Position numbers and translations under genes: made by a program. 64,000 nt of DNA from Lichtheimia corymbifera B2541 (Eukaryota > Mucoromycota > Mucoromycetes > Mucorales > Lichtheimiaceae), in assembly GCA_000697475.1 (NCBI GenBank), contig JNEU01001088.1, positions 1 through 64,000 on the forward strand. Direction: 5' to 3'. How positions within the stretch are numbered: position 1 is the first letter of the stretch; each line of letters begins with the position of its first letter. Shown in pieces: positions 34,250 through 47,020 of this stretch. Under the pieces are notes generated by a model, which had not been told where the DNA came from, searched no databases, and was given only the letters and a program-made list of their open reading frames with translations.

Positions 34250-37200
34250 TCATTCGGATAACTCCAAATCTATCGGAAATCGATCGTCTAAGGCATGGTG
34301 TATGTAAGCTTTCATGCAAAACCTTGAATAAGAATGACTTACAGGAATCGACAGAAACATCGCTTGGAGGGGTAGCCCAAATTGTTTGCGAGATATTAAA
34401 GGAGTCATCGTTGAGAAAGGGTGTTTCTTCCTTGACAAACTTTAGCTTGGATCGATTCAATTTGAGTTTGATAAATCTTCAAGAAAAAAAAAAAAAGGAT
34501 CATTAGCCAAAATATATGTCTCCTCCCCTCCTCCATCCACTATGATCACATACTCATCAAATAAAAGGACCTCAGGGTCATTCCTTGGTTTCGACAATCG
34601 ATCCGTGATAAACTGAGTAAACATCTGCGAGTCGACTAGCTGCGAGAGATAAGACTAATGGTTCTTGTTAATGAGTTGTGGAGGAGGAGGACACCCCATG
34701 ATTGGACACTACCCAAACTTACACGACTATCCTTATCTGCATGCTTTAAGAATTTCTCTTTCGAAAAGTACAGGACACCTTTTTGCAACTTGTTGGAATA
34801 ATCACCCGTAGACGCAAGTGCTGGCCCATTCACCTCTTGAGGATCATCCACAAAACCAATTCTGTAGTTGTAAAAGAGCGAAGCAAATGTACGTAAAAAC
34901 GCCTCTTGCACTTTGCGTTCGTTGAAACAAGCTGGAAGGCAAGGATGAAGTATTTGTTCTGCGCATTCTTCATGGGTGACAAGATGACATTCTATATACA
35001 CGCATATGTGTGTGAGTATCCTTATGTTGATGCCTGTTGTCGTGACAATAGTTACCTTGGCAGCGCATAAACGTACTGCTTTGACGAGGTCGATCATCGG
35101 CTTGAACCACATCCGCTACTTGTTTTCCACATAGACATCGATAGCCTTGAAGACTTGCTAATTCGCGTGACAACACTTGAGTCATGATATGGCCTTCGAT
35201 ATGCTTCACTCGTCTTATCGTTTCACGTCGATTGTATTCATAACCGTTATGGGCATGAGAGGAATACATGGATACACGAGCAGTAGAAGATGCTGCAGGT
35301 GGAGGTGGAGGTGGTGGGAAATCGGATTCATTCTATATCAAAAAGTTTAGCATTGAGGTTTAATCACGCTGCCATCATTTGTTTTACCTGTAAAGCTGCA
35401 CGTGGCTTGGGTATGAAGGTGGATAAGCGACGTTTAGGTTTGTTATCTTCTTCTCCATGAGCTTTACTGGTCGTATGTGGCTGTGAAGAGGTGGATCCAT
35501 GTCTTTGAACAGTCATTGAAGATCTTTGAATGCGACTCTTGGAAACCGTTGGACTCATAGGCGGTGTATGCAGGGATGATGATGAATTGGAAGCCTGTGA
35601 AAGAGTGGCCAGCTTTGCATTGCCTGGGTATTGAGGCAACATGGGCGTTGGAACATCAAGCGAAGTAGGCAATGACGTGGAAGAATCGTTGGAGCTTCTT
35701 GAACTCGTCGACCATAAACTCGATAAATGACGTGTGGTATCGCTCACATCAGAGTCACGTGAAATGCTGTTATCATAGGTGCTTTGAATCTTGGATCGAC
35801 CGCAGGAAAGGAGCATTCGGCTATTTGGGAACATTTCACGCACAGGGAGTGGAATTCCATAAGGGATACGGTATCTTGCGCCATGAAGAGGGGCATATTG
35901 GTCCAATGCGGCATATAGCTTACGACGCTGTCTCTCGGGAAGCATGGATGATTGCTTATGGCTGTGCATGGAATTGCTGTCAAGATTGACAATGCAAGTC
36001 TATTCAAGCAATACGTGAGTCAAATTGGCCTTCTTATTTGTCTGATTTGTTCTTACATCTTCAGAGACATATTCTTCCACATCCTCCATATCACCAGGGA
36101 ATCCAACGATATAAGGAACAGGCGCCTGTATAGAGTACCATGGATGAGAAAAAAGGAGAATATGGATGAATAGACGTCATGGATTACCTGCAAGCATGTC
36201 AAAAGCCTTTGTGGTAAGACTGGAATAAAAACAAACTGCCAATACAATGGAAACAACAAATAACGGAATGTCTCACAGGCAATGGATAGCATGCCAGGAT
36301 ATTGAGAGAGGAATAGCACCTTCCCTTCAGCTAAAAGAGTCTACCATGCGGGGTTTTAGTAAAAAGGTCGACCTATGAAACATCAAAATATCAAAGTACC
36401 TCGATGATAGCCAAAATCAAATGCGGGGATAATGCTCGAAACACAGGGTAGAGTGAAAACTACAGATATCCATGTCAATATGATCGTTTCTTATCCCATC
36501 CTTTTTCATTCGACTTGCATTTTTCAAGAGCGGTACTTGATTGATCGGTGGGCGTGATAAATACAATGGTCGATTATTGATTGTGAGGCCTATTTCGAAT
36601 CGCCCAGGTGGAGGTAATGGTACATGATGAATGATATTGGAAACCACACTGGAACAGAGAGAGCATGTTAAACAGTCAAATAACACTAGGGAAATGAAGT
36701 GTGATTTACCTTTCCACTTTTAATACAGGGCCATCATTCTTGTGTCCACGTACGCCTACAACGGCATCCACCAAGATACGTAGCCAGTCTCCATACAAGT
36801 CGTGCCAAGGCATACATCCAACCAAACCCACGCTTTTAGGAACCCATACATGCTGAGCTTCGCATACACCCATCTTGACAGGCTCCAGTAATTCGGTGTA
36901 CAATGTCAAGTTTTCTTGTGCGCTGCGTACCAATTCTTCAAGTTCCTGTCGTTGTTCTTTGATCTGAGCCGTGGTTGTAAGCGTCGTCAAGGATGCCAAC
37001 TCAGCGCCATGTTGTGCAAGCTTCGCTTTCTCCTCGTTGATTTTGATCTTTAGATGTTGAGCGTATTCAATCGTGCTGGGTGGCTATCCATAATATCATC
37101 TTGTTAGATTAGATAGACATAGGATTAATTTTCGAGGGAGGAGTACTTGCCATGTTCTCTTTGACCCATTCTTGAATAGCATCATCCACTGGCGATATCA

Positions 37201-38097
37201 ACTTGTCGACAAGAGGTTCATAGAATATGACACATGTACCATGAACTGATCCACCATTTTCATCCGTCATGGTCTGTGTAGGGTATTAGCATCATAGAGA
37301 ATCGGGGGACCCATGGGACGTCATCTTACAAATGAATGCAGTTGCTCTGGAGGCGGGATATCACCATAAAACAAGGAAATGTCCTTTGGAAAACAAAACT
37401 ATGCAAGAGATCAGAACAAAGATCAACCCCCTTTCTCAAAAACTCAATCACATACCATGGCCGTATAAGGTGGAAAAGATGATTGATGAACATTAGGATA
37501 ACGTGATAAGATGGCGGGTGGGTATTTAATGTCGAGTATATTCGGGATGGATTGTGGTGATGTTGATGTTGATGTTGAAGTATGACTGTCTGATGATTTC
37601 ATCCATGCTGGTGGTGGTTCAGAATATTGTCGTTGTCGTTTTCCTGCAGTAACGGCTGATATTTTTATACAAACAAGGTTAATGAAGAGCAAGAAAAAGA
37701 GGATGATTTGCTTACGTTTTCGAGACGACTCGTTCGCAGAAGCGGATCGGTGGCGACCTCCTGGACCTCCTCCTGCCATATTATATTTCTCCGCCAAGCA
37801 CTCTTGATCGTGGACAGCAATGACAGTATTCCTTGCATGGTCGCGTTCCTTATCAAAGTGGTCAATGACAGCTTGGACGTGATCGAGAACACCAAACGAC
37901 CCATCCCGTTGCAAGCTGTTGGGTCGACGGCTGTTGTTATTCGTTTGAATGGCGATCTGTTGCCGATGATAATACAACTCATCGTCCTGCCTCCCGTCCC
38001 TGGTTGAATGATAGGTAGATAGTATTTGATGGTCCTTGATTCCAGCAATAAAAAAGTAGTCGACAAGACGTGAGCCTGGTGCAGGGCTGCTGGTCAT
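34250..38097 (-). CDS. DENN-domain protein (Rab GEF-like) with embedded C1-like zinc finger
   Basis: Fifteen exons on minus: 38097-37716, 37643-37456, 37398-37330, 37273-37151, 37083-36710, 36648-36519, 36459-36400, 36340-36188, 36125-36057, 35999-35388, 35332-35056, 34991-34723, 34654-34554, 34476-34343 and 34287-34250; 992 aa. The uDENN part begins RLVDYFFIAG. The cDENN core includes LLAEGKVLFLSQYPGMLSI and VPYIVGF. A Ser-rich insert (exon 10) and a C1-like finger (exons 11-12, C-x2-C-x4-H-x2-C-x7-C) follow. The dDENN part carries FLRTFASLFYNYRIGF and VLLFDEFIKLKLNRS. DENN proteins act as Rab guanine-nucleotide exchange factors at membranes. Introns 4 (37150-37084) and 6 (36518-36460) start with GC. 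An in-frame Met at 38181 is an alternative start. Exon 2 has two in-frame acceptors (37655 or 37643). Confidence 0.88.
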
Positions 38098-38577
38098 TAT
38101 GAGTGAGTGTGTGTGGGGGTGTTTAAAAGAGGAAACTAGAAAGGACGGAAAGGAATCGGTAAAGATCCCGCTCGCTCTCACTTTGTCGCTTTTGTTGGAT
38201 CCGCATGATACGTATCACGTGTCCCATATGACGTCCTCCCATCTTTATTATGCAGTCTTGTAATAAAAGTACAATGACGACCTTAGCGTGTGTTGGCATA
38301 ATGAGCTCATGATAACATGCGCTTCGTGCTATTCATAAACACCTTTTTTTGTGCATAGCATCCTTCTTTCGCAATGCATTTAATATCCTAGCATACTCCA
38401 CTTGTCAGATCACCCATCAGAATTCAATCTTTACTTTTGGTCAAATATGACATGAAGACTACACGATTAATTATAACCTCCATCTCAAGCAGCCCTTCCC
38501 TTAATAATGCGGGAGGAAAGGAGCAAAGGGGGCGATGAGGGTGTTACTCGATTCATTATTTATTGCTAGGTCATTGT
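38098..38577. other. Spacer between DENN and allantoicase genes
   Basis: Upstream region of the DENN gene and 3' flank of allantoicase. Pyrimidine tracts and TATA-poor sequence, no gene seen. Confidence 0.55.
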
Positions 38578-40260
38578 TCAAGTACTACGTTGCTTTTTCC
38601 TACGAGGTGTCAGGTCCTGAATGGTTTCCACAGCTTTCTCGGCAGCTGCTCGTGTTCTTCTTTTAGCTGCTGCTGTTCTTGTCCTTGTTTGACGAGGCAC
38701 ATTTGCTTCCTCCTCCTCTGAAGATGTCACTTCTTCCTCGACCACTTCTTTCTTTTTTTCCTCTACTGGTGGTGGTGCAGGACGTCCCATGGCAGAGAAA
38801 TGTTGAATACCGCCATCTACATACACATAGGCATAAACAACAAGAGTCTCTGTGTGTGATGACTATCCTACCTGGATGAATAGTAAGGCGAAGATGTGAA
38901 AAGACTTGATTTGAATCAATGGGGAATTTGTTATTCTTGCTGTTTGCTTCGACGCGTGCTTGACTCACAAGCTCTTCCCAATTGGCAGAGTAATCATAAG
39001 CAGGATCCTCCTAATCATCATTATGTCTTTTAGCACCATGTCCAAGCATAATAAATATACCATGATGTCTACCTCTGTGCTATAACATCCATCGATAGAC
39101 ACCGATTCGGGGGCATTGCCTATAGACAATCATTGAATTAGACCGCAAGAGACCTAAAGAAGAGAAGAACATACCAATAAAATGTTCCGTGCTGACGACA
39201 ACATTATTCAAGATGCCTGGCGTAGCAAGTTGAACCACAATAAAATCATTTCGTGCATTTGTACGTGAATGGGGTGTTTCCCAACCATCCTCACTAATAT
39301 CAAGTTTGCCGTTTTGAGGATCATAAACAGCATTTGCATATAAGTAGAAAATAAAGAGATTGACTTACGCGCTTTTGGAGTGATCTAGCAGGATATTGGG
39401 ATTGTTGGAATGCTTGATATCCGTCCAACGAATGATTCTAGCACCATTCTTGGCTGATGCTAAGTTTGCTGAATGGACATTTGTTCCCCATGAAGGCACA
39501 GCATCACCATAACATCGGAAACGTGCCTATTGTAATGGATCATGAATCCATATTGTCATCACATGATATCTCTTGTTACAACTTACTACACCACTGCCCG
39601 GATAGATGGTGAGTTTGACTTCCGAATAAACATGGTCGCTCGTGCCGAGTAAAAAGAGATTATGTGAATCTGGCTTGATAGGTACATCTGATAGCAAGGT
39701 ATCCCACTTGAAATTGTGTCAGCATCATTACTCAAACGTATACCTATGACCATACTACAAACCTCGTGCGGTGCCTTTTCTCTTTTGGCTTCAACAGTGG
39801 CAGTATTGGGTGCTGCATCATCAAAGCCAATTGTGTTGATTTCGATACCATAGATATGGCCATGGCTTCCTAAGCGTACAATGGCACTGAGGCAATGTGA
39901 GCTTTAGAGATGACGTTAATGTGATATCACTGTTACTTACGACGCGTCTTTTAAATGTCGCCTTGTTTGCCAGCCATCATGTGTACCATCTTTTTTGTTA
40001 AACTTGATGGTCAGCCATCCCCATTATTTTGATGCATGATTGTTGTGTGTGTTACCTCGTCTTTGATGGGTTGGTGTTGGATTATCATCGCGTAACATAT
40101 GTTTTGCATTGCCGTAATATTGGTCGGTTGCTGATACTAACGTACTGCCAAGCTGTGCGGATGCCAAATTTGTGTAATAGGTGAGGATGGTGTCGTTGAC
40201 ATTATTAGCTTTAAGTTCTACATAGGGCGCAGGAGAAAAGCAACTTTGAATACCGCCCAT
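38578..40260 (-). CDS. Allantoicase with a charged C-terminal extension
   Basis: Nine exons on minus: 40260-40056, 39989-39941, 39886-39763, 39706-39587, 39526-39369, 39293-39175, 39119-39073, 39010-38872 and 38816-38578; 399 aa. It hydrolyses allantoate to ureidoglycolate in purine breakdown. The two homologous jelly-roll halves are both visible: DGTHDGWQTRRH, HIYGIEINTIGFDDAAP and SEVKLTIYPGSGVARFRCYG in the first; EDGWETPHSR, STEHFIGNAPESVSIDG and HLRLTIHPDGGIQHFSAMG in the second. The family usually ends just after this second block at about 340-350 aa. Here about 65 more residues follow: an acidic EEEVTSSEEEE stretch, then Arg/Lys/Ala-rich segments ending RRKKQRST, all within the last exon. 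The first residues (MGGIQSCF) could be N-myristoylated, speculatively. Confidence 0.93.
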
Positions 40261-40734
40261 GGTAGTAGTAAAAAGAAGAGAGTGGTAAAAAGAAAAAGAG
40301 CGGATCTATGGAATCGGAGGAACCATGATGCCTCATGCGTAGAGAGCATGACCCGTCACACTATTTCCCCGAAAAAAGACCGCGGGAGGTTCATGCATCA
40401 ATGAGACACATTCCCACCCCCAACCTCCGCTAAAACAAAGCAGTTCATGTCAACGCTGATATGCTTGACGTAATGAGAATGGATATGCATATGCCAAAAT
40501 AAGAGAAGATGATAGGATGAAGAAAAGCGGTCAATGCTCAGCAAAGAAAAGCGGGGATATGACATGGAAATACAAAATCTTGGCAGTTTCTTAATCGTTC
40601 TTGGAAAGTAGGTTTATCCATGTAGTGGCGTGTGTGTGTGCATGAGGAGACAAAGAGATATGAATGCCAGGTTCAAGTATTACAATAAATGTAATTGTGT
40701 GCTACGTGAGCCCACCAGGGTTTTGAAATATGTG
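40261..40734. other. Upstream region of allantoicase
   Basis: Intergenic DNA with short purine-rich and GT-rich tracts (for example near 40627-40641). No gene seen. Confidence 0.5.
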
Positions 40735-41127
40735 TTACAACAGGCTTGGCAGCCACAGCGGTTGAATGAAGAACCATGAGCTCATGACAGGTACCCGGAA
40801 ACGGTAGAAGTTCAAGCACTGTGGATGGTTGGCATAGCGTTCTTTTCGGGGCCTTGGCACCGGGGAATCAAAAACACGTGGTGCCTGGATAGATGAGGCA
40901 ACACCGCCTGGTGTATTAAAGAATAGTCAAATGTGAATGAATCAGTGACAAAATAATTTCTTCAGGAACAAAGCAACCATAATCCATATTAAGAGAAAGA
41001 GAAAGGAAGAGGAAAAAAAAGAGAAAGAAAGAAAATAAGGGTAACCTGGATACGGGTTAAACGGCATTATTTTATAAACATTTGGTACAGGAGCAACAAG
41101 ATCATCCATGCTCGTAATTACTACCAT
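40735..41127 (-). CDS. Tentative small two-exon gene, function unknown
   Basis: Two open segments on minus, 41127-41046 and 40907-40735, join in phase across a 138-nt intron. The donor is CCAG|GTTACC and the acceptor TACACCAG. A long pyrimidine tract (about 40980-41035 on plus) lies inside the intron. The product would be 84 aa, or 78 from the second Met. Its centre is Pro/Arg-rich (APRVFDSPVPRPRKERYANH) and its end hydrophobic. No family recognised. The support is only the matching frames and splice signals. It would be divergent from the P4-ATPase, 165 bp apart. Confidence 0.3.
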
Positions 41128-41292
41128 CCCCTTTTCAGGTCAAGAACAAGCACCTACTTTTTTTTTTTTGGCACCAAAGGTTGCTTTACATTTACTCACT
41201 CTCCGCTTTATATCTTGCTCCTTTGTCTCTCTCTCTCTTTCTCCACTCTCACTCTTTCTTCTCTCCCCGTCCCTTCTTTTTTCATATATACC

Positions 41293-44200
41293 ATGACCAA
41301 TAACACCAGTCCCTGGACAAGGCTGGTGCAACTATTACGCACTGACACACTAGAGCAAGCAGCAACCAAAGAGAAAAAGAATCCTTTTCCTACAGCTTCC
41401 ACCGAGAGTCGTACTATCTATGTTAATACCGAGATACCCGCCGACGCGCTCGATGACTACAATCAACCCACAACCACCTTTATTTCCAACAAGATCAGAA
41501 CAGCTAAATACACGTGGTACACCTTTCTGCCAAAGAATCTGTTTGAGCAATTTCGAGGCATTGCCAACCTGTACTTTTTATTTCTCGTCATTCTACAAAT
41601 GTTCCCACTATTCAGCACCTCAGCCTCGCCTATTCTAGTGATTCTACCACTTGCAGCCATTCTCATCATTACGGGAGTGAAGGACGCCTTTGAAGACAAC
41701 AAACGACATAAGACAGACCAGAGTGTGAATAAGGCGACGACGTATACGTTGAAGGATTGGAAGAATGTCAATATACCAGTATATAAGGTCTCCTTGTGGC
41801 GACGATGGCTTAACAGTTGTGCCAAATTTATCAAAGGTCTATTCCGATCGACAAAGCAGCCGCATGAGGAAGGGGAAGATATGACACTCAGTCGCGTGTC
41901 AACCATGCGCTCCGATTTTATGCCCGCCAGCAACAGTAGCAAGACCATCCGATTGTTTCGGAAACTCAAGAGGAAAAGAAAAGGCCCTTATCGACCAGGC
42001 AAAATCCCTCATTCAGTCCTAAGGAAATCAGGTCAACCCAAACCCAACAAGCCATTACAACGCTCATCCACTCTCGTACGTCAACCGGTTGATCGTCGTT
42101 GGCAAAGAACTCGCTGGCAGGACTTGAATGTGGGGGATTTCGTCTATCTACGCAACAATGACAACATTCCTGCTGATATCGCCATCTTATCCTCCTCTGA
42201 ACCTGATGGATTGTGTTATGTGGAAACCCAAAATCTGGATGGTGAAACCAATCTCAAGATCATGCGTGCTATCCAGGCAACAAGTGAAATCAACACCGTC
42301 GACGATTGCAAACGTTCAAAGTTTTATATCGAAGCTGAACCTCCTCATGCCAACTTGTATTCTTTCAATGGTGTCATCAAGTGGAAAGTGGAAATGGATC
42401 ATCAAGAGGAAGACGAGGAGGAAGAAATCAAGGGAGAAGGACTTTCACCACCAGCACTTGAAGAAGAAGAAGATGAGGATGATGAGGATGAAGTATCCCA
42501 TGAAAAGACAGAAGCCATCACCAGTAGCAGTGTGCTCTTGCGAGGTTGCGTCTTGAGAAATACGGGTTGGGTGATTGGAATGGTCCTTTTCACTGGCAAC
42601 GAGACCAAGATCATGCTCAACTCGGGAAAGACACCAAGCAAACGAAGCAAAATCGAAAAGGCGACCAATCCTCATGTAAGTAAAAGGAAAAGGGATCTAC
42701 ATGTATATCGTAACACGTGGTTGTAGGTCATTGCCAACTTTGTGTTACTATTCATTCTCTGCGTTATTTGCTCGGTCGCTGCAAGTGTCATGTATTCCAG
42801 TCATACATCTGCCGATTACTTTGAGACAAAGGATGCTGAAAGTGCTACCATGGAAGGCTTCATCATGTTCTGGTAAAGTATATACCTTTATCTATGACTA
42901 TGTTCCATATACTTATTACTTTTGTGTATTTTTTATAGGACCACGCTTGTCATTTACCAAAACATCATCCCGATTTCCTTGTATATATCTGTTCAAATTG
43001 TAAAAACTGCCGCAGTAAGTTGATCGATTTGGGACACATGGAGTTATGGAGATGACTCATTTCCTCTGTAAACTAGGCCTATTTTATCCATACTGATCTT
43101 GACATGTACAATGAGCGGCTGGATCAACCATGCATTCCAAAGACATGGAACATATCGGATGACCTTGGACAAATCGAATACATATTTTCAGACAAGACGG
43201 GGACGTTGACGCAGAATATTATGGAGTTTCGTCGATGCACAGTGAATGGGGTGATATATGGATTGGGAGAAACGGAAGCTTCGATTGGTGCAAAGAAACG
43301 AGACAACCCCAACATGGTGGATACGACATTGGCGGATGCTATGGAATTGGAGAAATCACGACAAGAAATGTTGCAGAAACAAGCACAATTGTTCGATCAC
43401 AAGTACATCAATCCAAAATCCAGCTTTGTGGACCCCAAAGTATACGACCACCTTGGTGCCAACAATGCTCAATCGCAAAGCCTGATTCACTTTTTCTCCG
43501 CATTGGCCCTTTGTCACACAGTCATTACCGAATTACCGGATCCTGATAACCCATATGACATTGTTTACAAGGCACAATCACCCGATGAAGCTGCTCTCGT
43601 GGCAACAGCGCGAGATGTTGGATTTACCTTTGTTGCTCGAGAATCTGATACAGTCATTATGGATGCATTGGGAGAACTACGCAATTTTACATTACTCAAC
43701 GTTCTGGAGTTTAATTCGACGCGCAAACGGATGAGTGTTATTATGCGATCTTCGGATGGTGGCATTGTCTTGCTATGCAAAGGAGCAGATTCAGTGATTT
43801 ATGAACGGCTTTCCAAAGACCTTGGTGATGACGAAGAAGGAAGAGAGCAAAAACGTATACGACAAGAAACATCGGCCCATTTGGGTATCTTTGCAAATGA
43901 AGGTACGTGTTTCTCCCTTCTTTACACTAGGGAATATGCATTGAATGGCTGATTCACTTTCTTTAGGCTTACGAACATTGTGTATTGCGAGTCGCATGTT
44001 ACAAGAAGACGAGTATCAGCAATGGGCCGCACGTTATAAGCAAGCTGCTAGCAGTATCAGAAACCGTGATGAAGAGATTGAAAAGGTGTGCGAGGAGATT
44101 GAACAGTCGTTGACCCTTATTGGCGGCACAGCTATCGAAGACAAGCTTCAAGAAGGCGTTCCCGATACGATTGGTGTATTGGCACAAGCGGGTATCAAGA

Positions 44201-46203
44201 TTTGGGTGCTTACGGGAGACAAGATTGAGACCGCCATCAATATCGGATTCGCATGCAATTTGTTGAGCAAGGATATGCTGCTGATCAGTATCAATGCACA
44301 CGATGAGCATGAAACGCTGGAACAACTACAACGCTCACAACTCGAAGTACAAGAAAAATCGTCTTATCAAAAATGCGCACTTGTCATTGATGGCGAATCG
44401 CTAAAGTATGCCTTGGAACCACCTTGCAAACAAGAATTGTTGGCTCTTGGAACACAGTGCATGGCTGTAATTTGTTGTCGTGTGAGTCCCATGCAGAAGG
44501 CCAAGGTGGTGAATCTTGTCAAGAAAGGTCTCAAAGTCATGACGTTGTCGATTGGTGATGGTGCCAATGATGTCTCCATGATCCAGGAAGCCAATGTGGG
44601 AGTTGGTATCTCAGGCGAAGAAGGTCGACAAGCTGTGATGGCATCAGATTATGCCATTGCCCAATTTCGTTATCTCAGCAAACTGTTGTTGGTGCACGGA
44701 CGCTGGTCTTATCTACGTACATCCGAAATGATCCTCACCTTCTTTTACAAGAACATCATGTGGACGCTCGTTTTGTTTTGGTATCAGTTATTCTGCGGGT
44801 AAGTTCCTGATGAACGAGTACTACTGAGCAGTTTGTAACATTGGACATGAAACAGATTTTCGGGAACCATGATGTTTGATTATTCTTATATTACTCTCTA
44901 TAATTTGGTATTTACATCCTTGCCATGTATTTTTGCCGGTAAGCAGTGACTAAGTAGACTACTGGAGATAGAGAAAAGTACTCACAGAACATTTATTAGG
45001 CGTTTTGGATCAAGATCTCGTATCAAAGTACTCTTTCAAATATCCACAACTTTATTTGATGGGTATCCGCGATGACAAGTTTCACGTTTCCCGGTTCTAT
45101 CTGACGGTAGTCGATGCCATTTATCAATCTGCAGTCTGCTTTGGTGTTCCCTACATGCTTTTCATTGATGGAAAAATGAGCAGCAATGGATATGACACAG
45201 AAGGTGTTTACGAGCTCGGAACATTTATCGCTGGCATTGCTGTGGTGGTTGCCAATGCCCTCGTAGGATTCACTATCTACAGCTGGACATGGGTGATGGT
45301 AGCTGTCATTACTCTCTCGTCAGCCACCTTTTTCATATGGACTGCCATTTACGCCAAGGTGCAAACATTTACATTCTACGGTGAAGACATTTTATTCCGT
45401 GAAGGCGGCTTTTGGTTATGTTTGGCGGTGACATTTGTGATCTGCATGTTGCCACGCTATGCTACAAAGTATTGTCTCCACATGGACAAGCCCTTTGACA
45501 ATGATATTATCCGCGAGATGGTCTTGTGCAAAACTTCTTCCTCCAAAAACCGTTTCAGCCGTCGTCGACGTACCTCCAAAAAGCAACTTGAAGAAGAAAT
45601 TCCTATCACCTTGGAACGAACCCAAAGTGAAGCATCCACGGCATTCCGCAACGATGACTTGTACGATGATGAAAATGCCTATGCGTTGACTGATGCTGCA
45701 CCTCTCACACGCACTGATACGAATGCTTCACAACGAACTGAGATTATGAATATGCGTTCTGGCACTCGCACATCTTTTATGGGTTTTGCATTTTCGTCCG
45801 ATGATAAGCGTCCCTTTGATAAATTTCGGCAATCGGTGTATCGACATGCAAGTTTATCATCCAATCCAGCCTTGTTGCGTCGTTCAAGACTTTCCAATGC
45901 TACACTTTCAACAACAGCTGAAGAACAGGGTGGTGCCCATGGTGACTGGATGCCAATGGAAGGATTTGATCTTCGACGTTATGATACAGCACCTGTGACA
46001 GGCAAGGATCACAAAAAGTCATCCGGTTTGAAATGGAAAATGATGAATGCTATGAAGCAAAGAATATCACCCAAACCACCATCCGGTAATACACCCTTGT
46101 GGCAACATCGACGAAGCGATTCATTACACTTGCCAGAATCTTCCTCCAGCACCACTGCGACAACAAACGCTGAATTGGTTGACATTCAGGATCATCCTCC
46201 CTC

Positions 46204-46236
<33 letters not shown>

Positions 46237-46255
46237 GCCACCTTCCTCATCATAG
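41293..46255 (+). CDS. P4-ATPase, phospholipid flippase (Dnf-like)
   Basis: Seven exons: 41293-42675, 42727-42872, 42939-43014, 43077-43902, 43967-44798, 44856-44938 and 45000-46255; 1533 aa. Family signatures are in order: N-terminal FEQFRGIANLYFLFLVILQ (TM1), the actuator LDGETNLK, TM4 with PISLY, phosphorylation site DKTGTLT (D574), nucleotide domain KGADSVIYERL, hinge GDGANDVSMIQ with GVGISGEEGRQA, then TM5-TM10. It moves phospholipids to the cytosolic leaflet of plasma or Golgi membranes, usually with a Cdc50-type partner (not seen here). Between TM2 and the actuator is a long basic, Ser-rich insert. An acidic insert (residues about 375-410) sits before the TM3 region. The cytosolic tail is Ser/Arg-rich and ends in a poly-Gln run (12 CAA codons). 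An in-frame upstream Met (41215) is less likely. Confidence 0.96.
46204..46239 (+). repeat. (CAA)n trinucleotide repeat in the flippase tail
   Basis: A nearly pure CAA/CAG run coding poly-Gln just before the stop codon. Likely length-variable between isolates (inference). Confidence 0.85.
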
Positions 46256-46837
46256 ATTACTTTCATCGTTTTCCTCACACAACACACCCGCACATAATAG
46301 AGCATTACATTCCCTCAACCTTGCATCCATTTGTACTATAGTCTGCTTTTCTACTAGTGTAACTTTCTCGATAAAGCCCTTTTGTTACACGCATCATCCC
46401 ACTCTTGATTGCAGATACATGTACCAGCATCAAAGTTTAACATACAACGAAGCAAGGGTTGTCATGTACATATCACAGTTTCCATTTTGGTGAATGACCA
46501 AAGAAATTCTTGACCACATACCACGTAATGCAACATCTACGCTAAGCATAAATGGGATGCCAACCATGAACGCTCTGTAGATGAATGGCGTCTTTGTGTC
46601 TTGGAAAAGATAATGAGCCCTTTTATACATTATGCATAATGCCGCTCTACAGGTTACACATACACAAATGTCACACACAGGACCCATGGTAGTTGAAAGG
46701 TATACATAATGACCACAATGAATGCCTTGGAGTCATTCATCATGCATTGACCACATCCCACAAGCATATATATAGTAGGCAAAGAAATTGTCATATCTAT
46801 CATCATTCTTCTACTACTACTACTCGCTTTGTTTCAA
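46256..46837. other. 3' flank of the flippase and upstream region of a small ORF
   Basis: No recognised gene. A TATATATA run near 46767-46774 lies about 65 nt before the small ORF at 46838. Confidence 0.45.
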
Positions 46838-47020
46838 ATGTGCTGGGTCTGCTGTCCTCGACGTTACCCAACCAACTTGACTGACAGAGACGTCGTCTAT
46901 ACTGGTGGCTTTCTCGTCTTCGCAATTATCTTTGGAGCTGCCATCTTGCCTTTTGTTGTCATGGGTCATCCATCTTCTTCTCGAGCGACAAACCTTGTTC
47001 ATCAACCAGCATTCGCATAA
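46838..47020 (+). CDS. Small single-pass membrane protein, unknown function
   Basis: An intronless 60-aa frame. It starts MCWVCCPRRYP, a Cys-rich basic head, and has one strong hydrophobic helix (about residues 25-44, FLVFAIIFGAAILPFVVMG). A short polar tail follows. A TATA-like run lies upstream, and AATAAA occurs about 50 nt after the stop (near 47072). Cysteines next to the helix could be palmitoylated. No family recognised. The composition looks like a real membrane microprotein rather than chance, but proof needs expression data. Confidence 0.5.
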   Translation: MCWVCCPRRYPTNLTDRDVVYTGGFLVFAIIFGAAILPFVVMGHPSSSRATNLVHQPAFA

